Below are positions 48,306 to 59,338 of a stretch of 64,000 nucleotides of DNA, in pieces. The stretch lies in the NCBI RefSeq assembly GCF_030534335.1, contig NZ_CP130565.1, positions 3,803,501 through 3,867,500 of the forward strand. Direction: 5' to 3'. Below the pieces are notes generated by a model. That model saw only the letters and a program-made list of their open reading frames with translations. It did no database searches and was not told the DNA's origin. Within the stretch, counting starts at the first letter, position 1. Each line of letters begins with the position of its first letter. This DNA comes from Marivirga harenae (lineage in GTDB: Bacteria; Bacteroidota; Bacteroidia; Cytophagales; Cyclobacteriaceae). Both the position numbers and the translations under genes were made by a program.

Positions 48306-49790
48306 GTGGGAGTAGTCATCAAACAAAGCGCTTATGCCTCTATTATCAACTATTTGGGAGTTGCAATAGGTGCTGTTAATATGATATTTCTTTTCCCTGA
48401 GTTTCTAACGCAAAAGGAACTAGGTTTATTTAAAGTTATTTTTTCTATGGCCATAATACTTTCACCTTTTGCTCAGGTGGGCCTTGCTAGAACTACTTTG
48501 AGATATTTTCCCCGTTTTAATAAAGGTCATAAATCATCAGGAAGGTTTTTCACATTCGTACTGATCATGGGCTTTTTCACCATTTCAGTTTTTATCGGCC
48601 TCTTTCAATTGGTTGATCAATGGGTATTTGGTTTTTTTGAAAAGAATGCCCCTGAGCTCATACATCAATATTGGCTAATTATCATTTTGGTGGCAATTAT
48701 GGTGTATATCTCCATTTTTGAAGCATATTATAAAGCTCAACTCAATGTGGTGATTCCGACATTCATGCGGGAGTTTTTTCTGAGGATAACTAGTAGTGTC
48801 CTGGCTTTCCTATATTTTCTAGACTATATTTCATTTGAGTGGTTTTTGCGGTTTTCTGTTGCCACTTATGCACTCAGCCTCTTACTATTATTTTCTATCG
48901 TTATTTTAAAGGGGCAATTAAGATTCAATTTTTCAATCTTTCAACTGAAGAGGTCATTCATCCAAGATATGACCAAATACATGTTTTTTATTATGGCCAG
49001 TGCTGTAGGTTCTGTTATTGTTTTGCAAATAGATCAATTGATGGTGACTGGGTATTTAGGGCTGAAAGAAAATGGGATTTATGTGATTGCATTCTTCATG
49101 GGTACAGTAATCGAAATTCCAAGAAGGAGTATTTCACAAATGTCAGATGCATTAATTGCAAATGCATTTGAAAATGAAAGGCTAGACGAAATTAAAAAGA
49201 TCTACAAGCAAAGTAGTATCAATCAGCTGATTTTAGGAAGTTTTGTGTTTATTTTAGTGATAATAAACTTAGATAATATTTATGCAATTATGCCGAAAGG
49301 TGATGATTATGCAAGCGGAAAATGGATAGTCGTATTAATTGGTTTAAGCAAGTTGATAAATATGAGCTTTGGCGTCAATTCAGAAATCATTGTGTCTTCA
49401 AAATTCTACAAATCCAATATTTATTTTGTAATCGTGTTAGCCGTATTAACGATTGCATTAAATGCTTTTTTAATTCCAAAGTATGGTTTAACTGGTGCAG
49501 CAATTGCTACCCTATCTTCAATACTGTTGTTTAACGTAATTAAATTGATTTACATTTATATTAAACTAGATTTTCAACCCTTTTCTATTCATACTTTAAG
49601 TACCCTTTTGCTTTCGGGTTTGTGTCTTTTTCTTGTAAGCATTGTACCTCAATTTTCAAATCCAATAGTAAATGGCGCTTACTTAACTATGCTAACTTGT
49701 TTGATTTTTGGTCTTTTGATGCTGTTTTTTAAACCTTCGAAAGAAATCACGAAGATCATTCAACCACTTAGAGATAGATTTAACTTTTAA
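48306..49790 (+). CDS. Polysaccharide flippase-like membrane protein (Wzx/MATE superfamily)
   Basis: The 494-residue protein has about twelve to fourteen hydrophobic helices and the opening IKQSAYASIINYLGVAIGAVN that is typical of oligosaccharide flippases (MOP superfamily). Other typical segments are LRYFPRFNKGHKSSGRFF and the late loop YGLTGAAIATLSS. These proteins move lipid-linked sugar repeats across the inner membrane. The start is a GTG. It overlaps the convergent aminotransferase gene by 11 bp. No glycosyltransferases are in the window, so the sugar pathway is not defined. Confidence 0.88.
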   Translation: MGVVIKQSAYASIINYLGVAIGAVNMIFLFPEFLTQKELGLFKVIFSMAIILSPFAQVGLARTTLRYFPRFNKGHKSSGRFFTFVLIMGFFTISVFIGLFQLVDQWVFGFFEKNAPELIHQYWLIIILVAIMVYISIFEAYYKAQLNVVIPTFMREFFLRITSSVLAFLYFLDYISFEWFLRFSVATYALSLLLLFSIVILKGQLRFNFSIFQLKRSFIQDMTKYMFFIMASAVGSVIVLQIDQLMVTGYLGLKENGIYVIAFFMGTVIEIPRRSISQMSDALIANAFENERLDEIKKIYKQSSINQLILGSFVFILVIINLDNIYAIMPKGDDYASGKWIVVLIGLSKLINMSFGVNSEIIVSSKFYKSNIYFVIVLAVLTIALNAFLIPKYGLTGAAIATLSSILLFNVIKLIYIYIKLDFQPFSIHTLSTLLLSGLCLFLVSIVPQFSNPIVNGAYLTMLTCLIFGLLMLFFKPSKEITKIIQPLRDRFNF

Positions 49791-50859
49791 AAAATGAATT
49801 TATATTCTGAATAACAAATTGAATATCTTCTTCTGAATGACTAGGGTGAATGGGTAACGATAGAACAGACTTTGATGCTTCAATAGCGCTAGGGTATTGC
49901 ATATTTACCTTAAAAACGGACATCTCTGAAAGTGCTGTTGGATAATGTATATCTGTCTCAATTTTTTTTTGCATTAAGTAGTCTTGAAGTGCATCTCTCC
50001 TATTCGTTCTAATTACAAATTGATGATAAAAATGGCCGCTGCAATTCAAGGGTAAAGCCAGACCTTGTAAGTGGGTAAAATATAGCTCTGCTATCTTTCG
50101 CCTTTTAATGTTATCCGCATCCAGGAATGGCAGCTGGGCGGAAAGCACAGCGGCTTGTATTTCATCCATCCTACTGTTTCTTCCCATCTGAATATGACTA
50201 TTTCTACCGGATTGGCCATGGTTAGCCCATAACTTACATTTTTCGGCTAAGTCTTCATTACTAGTAAGAATAGCCCCCGCATCGCCTAAGGCTCCTAAAT
50301 TCTTCGTTGGGTAAAAACTAAAAGCAGCAATATCACCAAATGTACCTGCCAATTTTCCGTTTAAAGAGGCTCCATGTGCTTGGGCACAGTCTTCAATCAA
50401 GTAGATTTCATTTTTCTTGCATATTGAAACAATCTTTTCAATTTCAGGGTGAACCAAGCCAAATAAATGTGGAAGTATAAGAGCTTTTGTCTTTGGAGAT
50501 ATTTTTTCTTCTAGTTCTGAAAGCTGGATCCCAAAATGATCTAAATAAATATCACAAAATACTATTTTCCCACCGACTAATTTGATAACAGAAGCATCAG
50601 AAAACCAGCTGAAGGCAGATGTGATGACCTCATCCCCTTCCTGAATTTCAATACTCCTCAAGATAATCTCCAACGCATCTGTACAATTTGCCGTTGGTAT
50701 CAAATAATCCTGACCTAAGTAATTGGAAAAATCTTTACAAAATTTGTTTAGGTATTTACCATTCATGAAAACCCCCTCATTCAAGACATTATCTATCGCG
50801 GATCTTATTTCTTTTCGAACAGGTGATAATTTTAAAAAGGGGATCGACTTAACGGGCAT
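49780..50859 (-). CDS. DegT/DnrJ/EryC1/StrS-type sugar aminotransferase
   Basis: The 359-residue protein is a PLP-dependent aminotransferase of the DegT/ArnB family. Motifs include TANCTDALEIILR, EVITSAFSWFSDASV, EDCAQAHGASLNGK with the PLP aspartate, and SFYPTKNLGALGDAGA with the Schiff-base lysine. The family usually transfers an amino group to a keto-sugar nucleotide for surface polysaccharides. That fits the neighbouring flippase, although the two are convergent and overlap by 11 bp at their 3' ends. Confidence 0.92.
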   Translation of the reverse strand: MPVKSIPFLKLSPVRKEIRSAIDNVLNEGVFMNGKYLNKFCKDFSNYLGQDYLIPTANCTDALEIILRSIEIQEGDEVITSAFSWFSDASVIKLVGGKIVFCDIYLDHFGIQLSELEEKISPKTKALILPHLFGLVHPEIEKIVSICKKNEIYLIEDCAQAHGASLNGKLAGTFGDIAAFSFYPTKNLGALGDAGAILTSNEDLAEKCKLWANHGQSGRNSHIQMGRNSRMDEIQAAVLSAQLPFLDADNIKRRKIAELYFTHLQGLALPLNCSGHFYHQFVIRTNRRDALQDYLMQKKIETDIHYPTALSEMSVFKVNMQYPSAIEASKSVLSLPIHPSHSEEDIQFVIQNINSFFKS

Positions 50860-50903
50860 ATCTTAATTATAAAAATAGGGTATTAAATAAATATATAGTC
50901 ATT

Positions 50904-50911
50904 TATATTTG
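50904..50911 (+). promoter_or_regulatory. Candidate -7 element upstream of pfkA
   Basis: TATATTTG is an exact match to the Bacteroidota TAnnTTTG consensus, 127 bp upstream of the phosphofructokinase ATG. No good TTTG lies at the -33 distance. A long leader would follow. Confidence 0.3.
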
Positions 50912-51038
50912 CAATAACAGCATCACTTTTCCAACTTTAAATTTGTTTTTGAAGTAATAGAGCTAGAAAATTCATTAAATTGAAATTATATAATTTTTAC
51001 CTCAAAGATTAGAATTTTTAATTAAAAATAAGCCATAA

Positions 51039-52010
51039 ATGAAAAAAGTAGCAATAATGACTTCGGGGGGAGATGCGCCAGGTATGAATGCCTGCGTTCG
51101 GGCAGCTGTTCGGGGAGCCGTTTACCATGGAATCGAAATATATGGGATTTACAGAGGGTATGATGGCATGATTGAAGGGGACATTGTGAAAATGAAATCT
51201 CATTCGGTTAGTAATATTATTCAAAAGGGTGGTACTATCTTAAAATCAGCCAGAAGTGAGGAGTTTAAAACTAAAGAAGGAAGAAAGAAAGCTTTTGATC
51301 ATTTACAGAAACTTGGGATTGAAGGATTAATCACCATTGGTGGAGATGGTACATTTACAGGCGCTAAAATTTTTTATGATGAATATGGAATTCCTACGGT
51401 TGGAGCTCCAGGCACCATTGATAATGATTTGTATGGCACTGATTATACCATTGGATTCGACACTGCTGTAAATACTGCACTGGGTGCAATAGATAAAATC
51501 AGGGATACTGCCGATTCACATAATCGTCTTTTCTTTATAGAAGTAATGGGACGAGATTCCGGCTACATTGCTATTCGTTCTGGAATTGGAGGCGGAGCTG
51601 AGTTGGTAATGGTTCCTGAAACCTCCACTAGTATCAAAGAGGTTATAAGCACTTTGCGAGAAGGCTGGGCGCGTCACAAAACATCTTCCATTGTGGTAGT
51701 AGCCGAAGGGGATGAGGAAGGAAATGCTATGGAAATTGCAGCAAAGGTAAAAAAAGCCATTAATCAGAAAGATATCAAGGTTTCCATTTTAGGTCATATC
51801 CAGCGTGGTGGTTCTCCTAGTGCACAAGACAGAATTCTGGCCAGCAGATTAGGTTTAGGCGCCATTGAAGGCTTAATGAAAGGGGAAAAGAATGTAATGG
51901 CGGGGATAATAAATGATAAATTAGTTTATACATCCTTTGAAGATAGTATAACCAAAAACAAGCCCCTGAATCAGGAATTAATTCACATGGTTAAAGTGTT
52001 GAGCGTTTAA
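51039..52010 (+). CDS. pfkA: ATP-dependent 6-phosphofructokinase
   Basis: The 323-residue enzyme phosphorylates fructose 6-phosphate to fructose 1,6-bisphosphate. Seen motifs: TSGGDAPGMNACVRAAVR, GGDGT (residues 101-105; Gly104 position supports use of ATP rather than pyrophosphate), PGTIDND (124-130, with Asp128 as catalytic base), IRDTADSHNR, and EVMGRDSGYIA. GHIQRGGSPSAQDR closes the active site. Length matches bacterial allosteric PfkA. It appears to be a single-gene unit. Confidence 0.97.
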   Translation: MKKVAIMTSGGDAPGMNACVRAAVRGAVYHGIEIYGIYRGYDGMIEGDIVKMKSHSVSNIIQKGGTILKSARSEEFKTKEGRKKAFDHLQKLGIEGLITIGGDGTFTGAKIFYDEYGIPTVGAPGTIDNDLYGTDYTIGFDTAVNTALGAIDKIRDTADSHNRLFFIEVMGRDSGYIAIRSGIGGGAELVMVPETSTSIKEVISTLREGWARHKTSSIVVVAEGDEEGNAMEIAAKVKKAINQKDIKVSILGHIQRGGSPSAQDRILASRLGLGAIEGLMKGEKNVMAGIINDKLVYTSFEDSITKNKPLNQELIHMVKVLSV

Positions 52011-52131
52011 ATAGAGCCTATTGGGCTTTTAAATGAGCCAAATTTATATCTATTTGATATTCAACACCAAATAATAAACTTTTGTGAAATCAATCAAAAG
52101 ATTTCATCTAATTAAAACTCAAATAGGGGAA

Positions 52132-53121
52132 ATGGAATTAAAAACCACATTAGAAATAAAGCCAGTTGAAGAAAAAATCCATCCTCACGATCGGATTACT
52201 TCTATTGGGAGTTGCTTTGCCGATCATATTGGTAGTCGCTTTGAAGAGATGAAAATGGATATTTTGAGTAATCCATATGGAATTATATACAATCCAATTT
52301 CTCAAATGCGACTAATCAAATCAGCACTGAAGGGAGAAGATTTAAATGAAGAACATATAATTGAAAACCGGGATATATACAATCACCTGGATGCTCATTC
52401 CATTTTTGGTAAGAAGAATCTGATTGAGTTAAAAGACGGGATAAGGGAAGCTTCCGCCAAATTGAAAGATTACTTGGAGACTTCTAAAGTATTAATTCTA
52501 ACCTTCGGAACGGCATGGGTTTATCGTTATGAAAAAACCCAAGACATTATAGCTAACTGCCACAAACTTCCATCCCAAAATTTCCAAAAGGAATTATTGG
52601 AATTGCAAGATATAATTGAAGAGGTGAGCTCTACAATAGCATATTTAAGAGAAGTAAACCCAAAAATTCGAATAATTTTGACTGTCAGTCCTGTTCGTCA
52701 TACTAAGGATGGAATACCAGAGAATATGTTGAGCAAGTCTATTCTTAGGTTGGCTGTTCATAAAATAAAAACAAGCATCGAAAAGACCTACTATTTTCCT
52801 GCTTTCGAATTAATGATGGATGATTTACGGGATTACAGATTTTATGCAGAGGACATGATCCATCCCAATAACGTAGCCAGAAATTTCATTTGGCAACGAT
52901 TTAGAGAAACTTTCTTTTCGGAACCACTTTTCGCCTATTGTGATAAGTGGCAGGCGATCAAAAATGATCTAAACCATAGAGTGATGAACCCTGGTTCCGA
53001 GGAACACGTCCAATTCTTGGAAGCATTGTATAAAAAACTAAGCCGTTTTTCAGTAATGGGAAATGTGGAAGAGGAAATGAAACATGTAGAAAAAGAATTA
53101 GAAGATGCCAAAAGCCAATAA
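52132..53121 (+). CDS. GSCFA-domain protein
   Basis: The frame opens at GTG 52084, but the ATG at 52132 (MELKTTLEI) fits the usual start of the family and gives 329 residues. The name-giving motif is [14 protein letters not shown]; also conserved are [35 protein letters not shown] and the final [14 protein letters not shown] proteins look like GDSL/SGNH hydrolases with a Ser and a late Asp-x-x-His, here D-M-I-H. The substrate is unknown. The end overlaps the next gene by 17 bp, so it heads an operon with the DUF255 protein and priA. Confidence 0.9.
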   Translation: MELKTTLEIKPVEEKIHPHDRITSIGSCFADHIGSRFEEMKMDILSNPYGIIYNPISQMRLIKSALKGEDLNEEHIIENRDIYNHLDAHSIFGKKNLIELKDGIREASAKLKDYLETSKVLILTFGTAWVYRYEKTQDIIANCHKLPSQNFQKELLELQDIIEEVSSTIAYLREVNPKIRIILTVSPVRHTKDGIPENMLSKSILRLAVHKIKTSIEKTYYFPAFELMMDDLRDYRFYAEDMIHPNNVARNFIWQRFRETFFSEPLFAYCDKWQAIKNDLNHRVMNPGSEEHVQFLEALYKKLSRFSVMGNVEEEMKHVEKELEDAKSQ

Positions 53122-55132
53122 ACTCATTCATGAGAGCAGTCCCTATTTGTTACAGCACGCCCAGAACCCAGTTGAGTGGCAAGCTTGGGGAGAAGAAGCA
53201 CTAAATCAAGCCAAGAAAGAAGATAAACCAATAGTATTGAGCATCGGCTATGCTGCATGCCATTGGTGTCATGTAATGGAGCATGAAAGTTTCGAGGATG
53301 ATGAAGTAGCCAAAGTGATGAACGAAAATTACATTTGCATTAAACTAGATCGTGAGGAAAGACCCGATATCGACCAAATCTATATGGATGCTGTCCAAAA
53401 CATGGGATTAAATGGTGGTTGGCCTTTGAATATGTTTTTAATGCCCAATCAAAAGCCATTCTATGGCGGAACTTATTTCCCCAAGCACAAATGGTTGGAA
53501 ATATTGGATAAAGTCGCTATGGCATTCCAAAGCAGTCGTGATCAGTTAGAAGAGTCTGCAGATAAATTTGCACAAGCCCTTAATGCGCCTGATACGGAAA
53601 AATTAGGGCTGGGCAACTTAAAATCAAATGAATTCAACAGTAAAATACTGTCGGAAGCTTACCAAAAGCTAAGTAATTCTTTCGACTGGGATAATGGCGG
53701 TACATTAGGAGCCCCTAAATTTCCAATGCCAGTCATATGGAAATTCTTAATGAAATATGCCTTTCACAGTCAAAATCCTGAAGCTCGAAAGGCACTGGAG
53801 TTGACCTTAAGCTCCATGGCCGATGGCGGGATTTACGACCAAATAGGCGGTGGATTTGCTCGTTATTCTGTTGATGCGGAATGGTTTGCCCCACACTTTG
53901 AAAAGATGTTGTATGATAATGGACAACTCATAAGCTTATATGCCGATGCTTATCGATTTACCCAGAATCCATATTTCAAAGAAATATTTGAAGATAGCAT
54001 AAAATTTAGTGTTCGCGAATTGATGGACCCGTACTGCAGGTTTTATTCTGCCCTTGATGCAGACTCAGAAGGCGAGGAAGGCAAGTTTTATACATGGACT
54101 TATGATGAACTCCAGAAGCTGTTCGGGAAGGAGTATGAGGCAGTTCTTAAATTCTACAATGCCACGGAAAATGGAAATTGGGAAAATGGAAGAAATATAT
54201 TGTTTCGTCACAGCACCCTTGAAGATTTTTGCAAGGCTGAAAAATTACATTCTGATGAATTCAAAAAGCAACTCAAGTTCGTAAAGGATCGGTTATTAGA
54301 CAAAAGAGAAGGTAGAATCCGTCCTGCTTTGGATGATAAGATTCTGACAGCATGGAATGCACTGCTGATAAAAGGAATTTGTGATGCCTATAAAGCCCAT
54401 CAAGATGAGAAATATAAAGCCATCGCCTTAGACAATTTTATTTTCTTAAGTGAATTTGTTTGGGATGGAAATCACCTATTCAGAAGTTTCAAAAATGATC
54501 AGGTGAAAATTAAAGGCTATTTGGAAGATTATGCTTTGACCATACAAGCTTGTTTAACAATTTTTGAAATTTCCTCAAATCGAAAAGCTTTACACTTTGC
54601 AGAAGAATTGGCCCAATATGCCGTTGATAACTTTTATGATACACAAGAAATGCTATTCTATTATACCGACAAGACTAGCGAAAAGTTAATTGCAAGAAAA
54701 AAAGAGATCTTTGACAACGTCATTCCTTCTTCCAACTCAGTGATGATTGAAAGTCTGCATTGGCTTGGAATCTTGACGGGAAATGCTTCTTTCACCAAAA
54801 TATCAGAGGATATGCTTAAGCAAATCCAACATTTACTCGTAAGGGAACCAAAATTCTTAGCGAATTATGCTTCAGCTTATGCGTTGAAAGCACACAAAAG
54901 CTTTGATGTGGTTGTAGTAGGTAAAGATGCTAAAAAATTTCAAAAGGAGATGTGGTCTCATTATTTGCCTAATACTTTCATTATGGCAATAGAAGAGGAA
55001 AATGACAAAGAATTAGTCTGGCGAGGAAAAGAGATCATCAATACTAAAACGAGCATTTATGTGTGTGAAAATAACGCCTGCCAACAGCCTGTATACGATG
55101 TCCAAGATGCTATAGCCCAAATGACCAAATGA
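53105..55132 (+). CDS. DUF255/YyaL-type thioredoxin-domain protein
   Basis: The 675-residue protein matches the YyaL/SPATA20 family. The N-terminal thioredoxin-like domain carries [17 protein letters not shown] with a CHWC motif, followed by [11 protein letters not shown] and GGTYFPK. The remainder is an alpha/alpha-barrel like that of N-acylglucosamine epimerases and glycoside hydrolases, with [29 protein letters not shown] and the later [14 protein letters not shown]. The biochemical role is unknown. It overlaps the GSCFA gene by 17 bp and the priA gene by 4 bp (ATGA). Confidence 0.92.
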   Translation: MPKANKLIHESSPYLLQHAQNPVEWQAWGEEALNQAKKEDKPIVLSIGYAACHWCHVMEHESFEDDEVAKVMNENYICIKLDREERPDIDQIYMDAVQNMGLNGGWPLNMFLMPNQKPFYGGTYFPKHKWLEILDKVAMAFQSSRDQLEESADKFAQALNAPDTEKLGLGNLKSNEFNSKILSEAYQKLSNSFDWDNGGTLGAPKFPMPVIWKFLMKYAFHSQNPEARKALELTLSSMADGGIYDQIGGGFARYSVDAEWFAPHFEKMLYDNGQLISLYADAYRFTQNPYFKEIFEDSIKFSVRELMDPYCRFYSALDADSEGEEGKFYTWTYDELQKLFGKEYEAVLKFYNATENGNWENGRNILFRHSTLEDFCKAEKLHSDEFKKQLKFVKDRLLDKREGRIRPALDDKILTAWNALLIKGICDAYKAHQDEKYKAIALDNFIFLSEFVWDGNHLFRSFKNDQVKIKGYLEDYALTIQACLTIFEISSNRKALHFAEELAQYAVDNFYDTQEMLFYYTDKTSEKLIARKKEIFDNVIPSSNSVMIESLHWLGILTGNASFTKISEDMLKQIQHLLVREPKFLANYASAYALKAHKSFDVVVVGKDAKKFQKEMWSHYLPNTFIMAIEEENDKELVWRGKEIINTKTSIYVCENNACQQPVYDVQDAIAQMTK

Positions 55133-57651
55133 GTCAACTAAGCTTGAATACGATAGAGGAAGAGAGCCTGCAGCAAACATTTTTCGTTCAGGTTCTTTTG
55201 CCTGTACCCATTCCTAAAACTTTCACCTATCGCGTTCCAAGAAAATATGAAGAACAGCTCCAAGTTGGTATCAGGGCCATTGTTCCATTTGGAAAAAAGA
55301 AAATTATAACGGGTGTGATCAGTTCAATTCACCACGAAGCACCAAAAGAATATGAAGCCAAATATATTCTAGAAATTCTCGATGAATTTCCTATCCTTAG
55401 TAGACAGCAATTCAAACTATTTGAATGGATGGCACAATACTACATGGCTACTGAAGGTGAAGTGCTTAATGTTGGACTGCCATCTGGTCTAAAATTGAGC
55501 AGTGAATCGAAAATCCAATTAAACCCGGCTTTTGAATTAGAACAGTCACCTTATATATTTAGTCAAATTGAAGAAATAGTCATCAAGCTGTTGAAAAAAG
55601 AAGGGCTGCTCTCCTACCAACAGTTTGCAGAACTTACCAATGGAAAACAAACCAGTCTTTTATTAAAAGAATTGCTCAAAAAACAAGTCATTATGCTAAT
55701 TGAGCAAGTTCAAGAGCGCTATAAGCCCAAAACTGAGAAGCGTTTAAGGTTGCACAAGGCTTGGCTGAATGAAGCTCATTTAAGTGAACTGATGCAGTCT
55801 TTAGAGAAAAAACATAAGCAGCTAGACGTACTTTTGAAATTTCTGCAGGAAGTTCCAATATTTAAGCACCCTAATAAAAATGAAATAGGTTTAGCAAAAA
55901 GTGTTTTTAAAGAAGAGCAATTTTCTATTTCCTCCATCAACACGCTTATTAAAAATAAAATATTTGAAGAATTTGAGGTGATCACTTCTCGATTGGACTA
56001 CCTTAATAGGCAAGAAAACCTAGATCATGAAATTAGTTTAAGCCCAGCTCAAGAGCAGTGCAGAAATGACCTCAACACAATTTTTGCCGATAAAGATGTA
56101 GCCTTGTTGCATGGAGTTACGGGTAGTGGAAAAACAGAAATCTATTTATCGCTTATTAGAGAAGTAATTGACAGCGGCTCGCAGGCTCTATTTCTATTAC
56201 CAGAAATCGCCATAACCACTCAAATGATTCAGCGAGTGCGGAAAATATTTGGAGATCAAGTAGGGATATATCACTCCAAGTTTTCAGATGCTGAAAGAGT
56301 AGAAGTGTGGCAGGGAGTTGCAGAAGGCAATATTAACTTTGTGATAGGGGTACGCTCTTCCGTTTTGCTACCTTTTAACAATCTTTCACTAATCGTAGTA
56401 GATGAGGAACATGAAAGTAGTTATAAACAGCATGAACCTGCACCGCGCTATAATGCCCGTGATACCGCTGTGGTACTATCAAATATCCATCAGGCGAAGT
56501 TGATCTTAGGATCTGCTACACCATCTTACGAGAGCTATTATAACGCTAAAACTGGTAAGTACGGGCTGACTGTCTTGAGCGAAAGATATGGAGAAGGCAG
56601 AATGCCAGAAATTGAAGTCATTGATATGCGAAAGCAAAAAGCCAAAAAACTGGTTAAAGATGATTTTAGCCATAGTTTTTTAGCTGCACTTGAGGCAGAA
56701 ATGAATAAAGAAAACCAGGCCATTATTTTCCAAAACCGAAGAGGATACGCTCCATACTTGCAATGCGAAACTTGCGGGTGGATTTCAGAGTGTGAGAATT
56801 GTTCGGTCAGCCTAACTTACCACATGCACCAGCATGAGTTGAAGTGTCACTACTGTGGATACCGACAAAAAAGCCCAAGCGCTTGCTTAAGTTGCGAATC
56901 TACCGCATTAGTAATGAAAGGCTTCGGAACCGAGAAAATTGAAGATGATTTAAAACTTCATTTTCCAGAAGTAAAAATCCAAAGAATGGATCGAGACACC
57001 ACTCGCAAAAAGTATTCATATCAGCAGATAATAGAATCTTTTGAAAGCGGAGAAACACAAATATTGATTGGCACACAGATGGTGACTAAGGGATTGGATT
57101 TTGAAAATGTGAGTATAGTGGGAATAGTAGATGCTGATAGAATGATGTACTATCCTGATTTTAGGGCACATGAGCGCGCTTTTCAGCTCATGTTGCAGGT
57201 CAGCGGCCGAGCCGGAAGAAGTCACAAAAAGGGCAAAGTATGGATTCAAAGTTTCCAAGAAGACCACCCCTTATTTAAATATCTGTTGGATTATGATTAT
57301 GAAGGATTTTATGAACTTCAGCTGAAAGAAAGGCATTCATTCTTCTATCCGCCTTACTGCAGATTAATTAAAGTAGTATTAAAGGGAGCGGAAAGCAATT
57401 CTGTACGAAATGGAGCGAAGTTACTTCATGAGTCTTTGACTACAATATTAGGCAGTCAGCGAGTTTTGGCGCCACACGAGCCCATGATTTCCAAAATAAG
57501 AAATATCTACCATATGGAGCTTTGGATAAAATTAGAAAAAGGATATCCTTTAGAAAATACAAAAAAACAAATTAAAGATTCCGTCACTAGGCTTCATGAA
57601 AACAGCCAATTCAGAAAATTGCGTGTAGTTTTTGACGTGGATCCACAATAG
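55129..57651 (+). CDS. priA: Primosomal protein N' (replication restart helicase PriA)
   Basis: The 840-residue protein restarts stalled replication forks. The N-terminal DNA-binding domain begins with [18 protein letters not shown]. Helicase motifs are visible: [12 protein letters not shown] (Walker A), [12 protein letters not shown] (Walker B, DEEH), LGSATPS, and [11 protein letters not shown]. Eight cysteines form the two zinc sites in the pairs CETC, CENC, CHYC and CLSC. It starts at an ATGA overlap with the DUF255 gene and is the last gene of that operon. Confidence 0.97.
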   Translation: MSQLSLNTIEEESLQQTFFVQVLLPVPIPKTFTYRVPRKYEEQLQVGIRAIVPFGKKKIITGVISSIHHEAPKEYEAKYILEILDEFPILSRQQFKLFEWMAQYYMATEGEVLNVGLPSGLKLSSESKIQLNPAFELEQSPYIFSQIEEIVIKLLKKEGLLSYQQFAELTNGKQTSLLLKELLKKQVIMLIEQVQERYKPKTEKRLRLHKAWLNEAHLSELMQSLEKKHKQLDVLLKFLQEVPIFKHPNKNEIGLAKSVFKEEQFSISSINTLIKNKIFEEFEVITSRLDYLNRQENLDHEISLSPAQEQCRNDLNTIFADKDVALLHGVTGSGKTEIYLSLIREVIDSGSQALFLLPEIAITTQMIQRVRKIFGDQVGIYHSKFSDAERVEVWQGVAEGNINFVIGVRSSVLLPFNNLSLIVVDEEHESSYKQHEPAPRYNARDTAVVLSNIHQAKLILGSATPSYESYYNAKTGKYGLTVLSERYGEGRMPEIEVIDMRKQKAKKLVKDDFSHSFLAALEAEMNKENQAIIFQNRRGYAPYLQCETCGWISECENCSVSLTYHMHQHELKCHYCGYRQKSPSACLSCESTALVMKGFGTEKIEDDLKLHFPEVKIQRMDRDTTRKKYSYQQIIESFESGETQILIGTQMVTKGLDFENVSIVGIVDADRMMYYPDFRAHERAFQLMLQVSGRAGRSHKKGKVWIQSFQEDHPLFKYLLDYDYEGFYELQLKERHSFFYPPYCRLIKVVLKGAESNSVRNGAKLLHESLTTILGSQRVLAPHEPMISKIRNIYHMELWIKLEKGYPLENTKKQIKDSVTRLHENSQFRKLRVVFDVDPQ

Positions 57652-57742
57652 TTAGTCTTTGAATGTACTCTGTTTGAAAAAAATCTTAGTGGTTAAAAAA
57701 TCTGAACTTTAGTTTTTTATTAACTAGTTAAGATAATTTTTC

Positions 57743-57750
57743 TAAATTCG
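57743..57750 (+). promoter_or_regulatory. Candidate -7 element upstream of sensor kinase
   Basis: TAAATTCG fits a TAnnTTCG pattern seen at other starts in this window and lies 20 bp upstream of the TTG start. A -33 box is not evident. Confidence 0.3.
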
Positions 57751-57770
57751 TTATTAATTATTTATATTTT

Positions 57771-59090
57771 TTGAGCAAATTCTATCAATATAACCTATTA
57801 CTACTAAGATTTAAGAATCCTGAAACAGAAAAGAATTTTAACCTGGGCTGCTTTAAGGAGGATTTGAATGCACTACGATTTGTTATTGTTTTAGGAACCG
57901 CCCTGAGCATTATTTTTATTTTTGTGGACGTGATGCGGTATGAATTAGATATGATTTCTGTAGCCTTTCGGGGAGGAATGGCTTTAATTTTGATCGTTTT
58001 AGGTGGTCTAACCTTTTTGTTTAAAGAAGAAAACTATCAATTCACACAATACATGGGCATTTTAATTGCTCTCTTTGTATCTACGGTTTTCTTTCTACAC
58101 TACCATTTTAACGAAGATCCCGCATTTGATATTTTCCTGTCAAATATTTTGATGGTACTAATTTTCATTACTTCCACGATCATGGGAATGCGGTTTCGCT
58201 ATGCAATATTGGTGAATACAGTGAATTTCGCTGCGTACATTTTATATATTGAGAACATCAATTACTCTCTTATTGCAGAAAGACAAATATCACAGCTTTT
58301 CGTCATCTACATGGTTGGAATATTAGCCTCCTACATTCTGGAGAGACAAAAAATGACCTCCTTTATTCATAAAAATGAGTTGGATTTAGAGGTGCAAAAG
58401 GTTGATGAACTCAATAGAGTGAAAAATAAGCTTTTTTCAATTATTTCACATGATCTCCGGGGCCCTATAGTCTCATTAAAAGGAATTGTAGGCTTATACA
58501 AAAAAGGAGCTGTGACTGTAGATGAATTCAAGCAGCTTACCAATAATTTAGAGGACGATTTAAATAACTCTTCCAATCTATTGGACAACCTTTTGGCATG
58601 GTCAAAAAGTCAATTACAAGGATTAGATATTAATAAAGGGCGAGTAAATCTTCAGGAGGAACTTTCCATGCTAAAAAATTTATTTAGTTCTCAATTGAAA
58701 TCAAAGGGGATTTCTCTCGATATTGATTTAGAAGATCAACAAGAAATAGTAGTAGACAAAGAAACTATTCAAATTGTATTTAGAAATATATTGTCTAATG
58801 CTATAAAATTCACTCCACTAGGAGGTAAAATCTCAGTAACATCAAAGAATGATGATGATGGGATGATAGCTATTTCCTTTACAGATTCTGGTATCGGAAT
58901 GCCCCCAGAAAAGCTAGATAACTTATTCCAAATCAATAAAAATACATTAATAGGTACCTCCTCCGCTAGTGGTGCCGGCATAGGTTTGCTCTTGGTAAAA
59001 GAATTTGTAGAACTTAATAATGGCGATATTGCTGTAAGCAGCGCTTTGGGGAAGGGAACGACCTTTAAAATTAGACTCCCTACCCAATAG
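57771..59090 (+). CDS. Membrane sensor histidine kinase
   Basis: The 439-residue protein has about six membrane helices in its first 190 residues with short loops and no large periplasmic domain. A coiled linker and HisKA follow with FSIISHDLRGP (phospho-accepting His227). The HATPase domain has N box NILSNAIKFTP, G1 box DSGIGMP, and G2 box GAGIGLLLVKEF. The start is a TTG; the first ATG would remove the start of the membrane part. No response regulator is adjacent, so it is an orphan whose partner lies elsewhere. The few loops suggest it senses membrane state or a small or lipid-soluble signal, which is inference. Confidence 0.9.
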   Translation: MSKFYQYNLLLLRFKNPETEKNFNLGCFKEDLNALRFVIVLGTALSIIFIFVDVMRYELDMISVAFRGGMALILIVLGGLTFLFKEENYQFTQYMGILIALFVSTVFFLHYHFNEDPAFDIFLSNILMVLIFITSTIMGMRFRYAILVNTVNFAAYILYIENINYSLIAERQISQLFVIYMVGILASYILERQKMTSFIHKNELDLEVQKVDELNRVKNKLFSIISHDLRGPIVSLKGIVGLYKKGAVTVDEFKQLTNNLEDDLNNSSNLLDNLLAWSKSQLQGLDINKGRVNLQEELSMLKNLFSSQLKSKGISLDIDLEDQQEIVVDKETIQIVFRNILSNAIKFTPLGGKISVTSKNDDDGMIAISFTDSGIGMPPEKLDNLFQINKNTLIGTSSASGAGIGLLLVKEFVELNNGDIAVSSALGKGTTFKIRLPTQ

Positions 59091-59133
59091 GTATACCTAA
59101 AGGCTATGAAAAAGTATTAAATGTATTAGCAAA

Positions 59134-59228
59134 AAGCTTTCATCTAGTGAATTCCACATTCAAAGTCCTTCTCACCCTTTTATACTTATTACATAAACTG
59201 CAAATTAAAAGCATTTCATCTATTGAAT
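59134..59228. repeat. Pair of 19-20-bp direct repeats in intergenic gap
   Basis: The sequence AAGCTTTCATCTAGTGAAT (59134-59152) recurs as AAGCATTTCATCTATTGAAT (59209-59228) with one inserted base and one substitution. Start-to-start distance is 75 bp. Each copy has partial internal dyad symmetry (TTCA...TGAA). The pair lies in the 248-bp gap between the sensor kinase and the DUF3109 gene. No other gene is seen there. Confidence 0.6.
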
Positions 59229-59338
59229 GAAAAGTTGATGAAACAGTTTGTTTGAACTTTTGGAATCAAAACACGCTTATTACGAAATCATTTCAATTCT
59301 TTCAAGGGTATTCCATCTTTTAAAATTAATTTTGCAAT

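Noticed and set aside
52013-52030. Short hairpin after pfkA (AGCC...GGCT followed by TTTT)
   Set aside because: The stem is only four to five base pairs and the T-run is short, so a terminator call is not supported.
59088-59099. Perfect 12-bp palindrome TAGGTATACCTA at the end of the sensor kinase gene
   Set aside because: It overlaps the stop codon, lacks a loop or T-run for a terminator, and may be chance; no second copy noticed.
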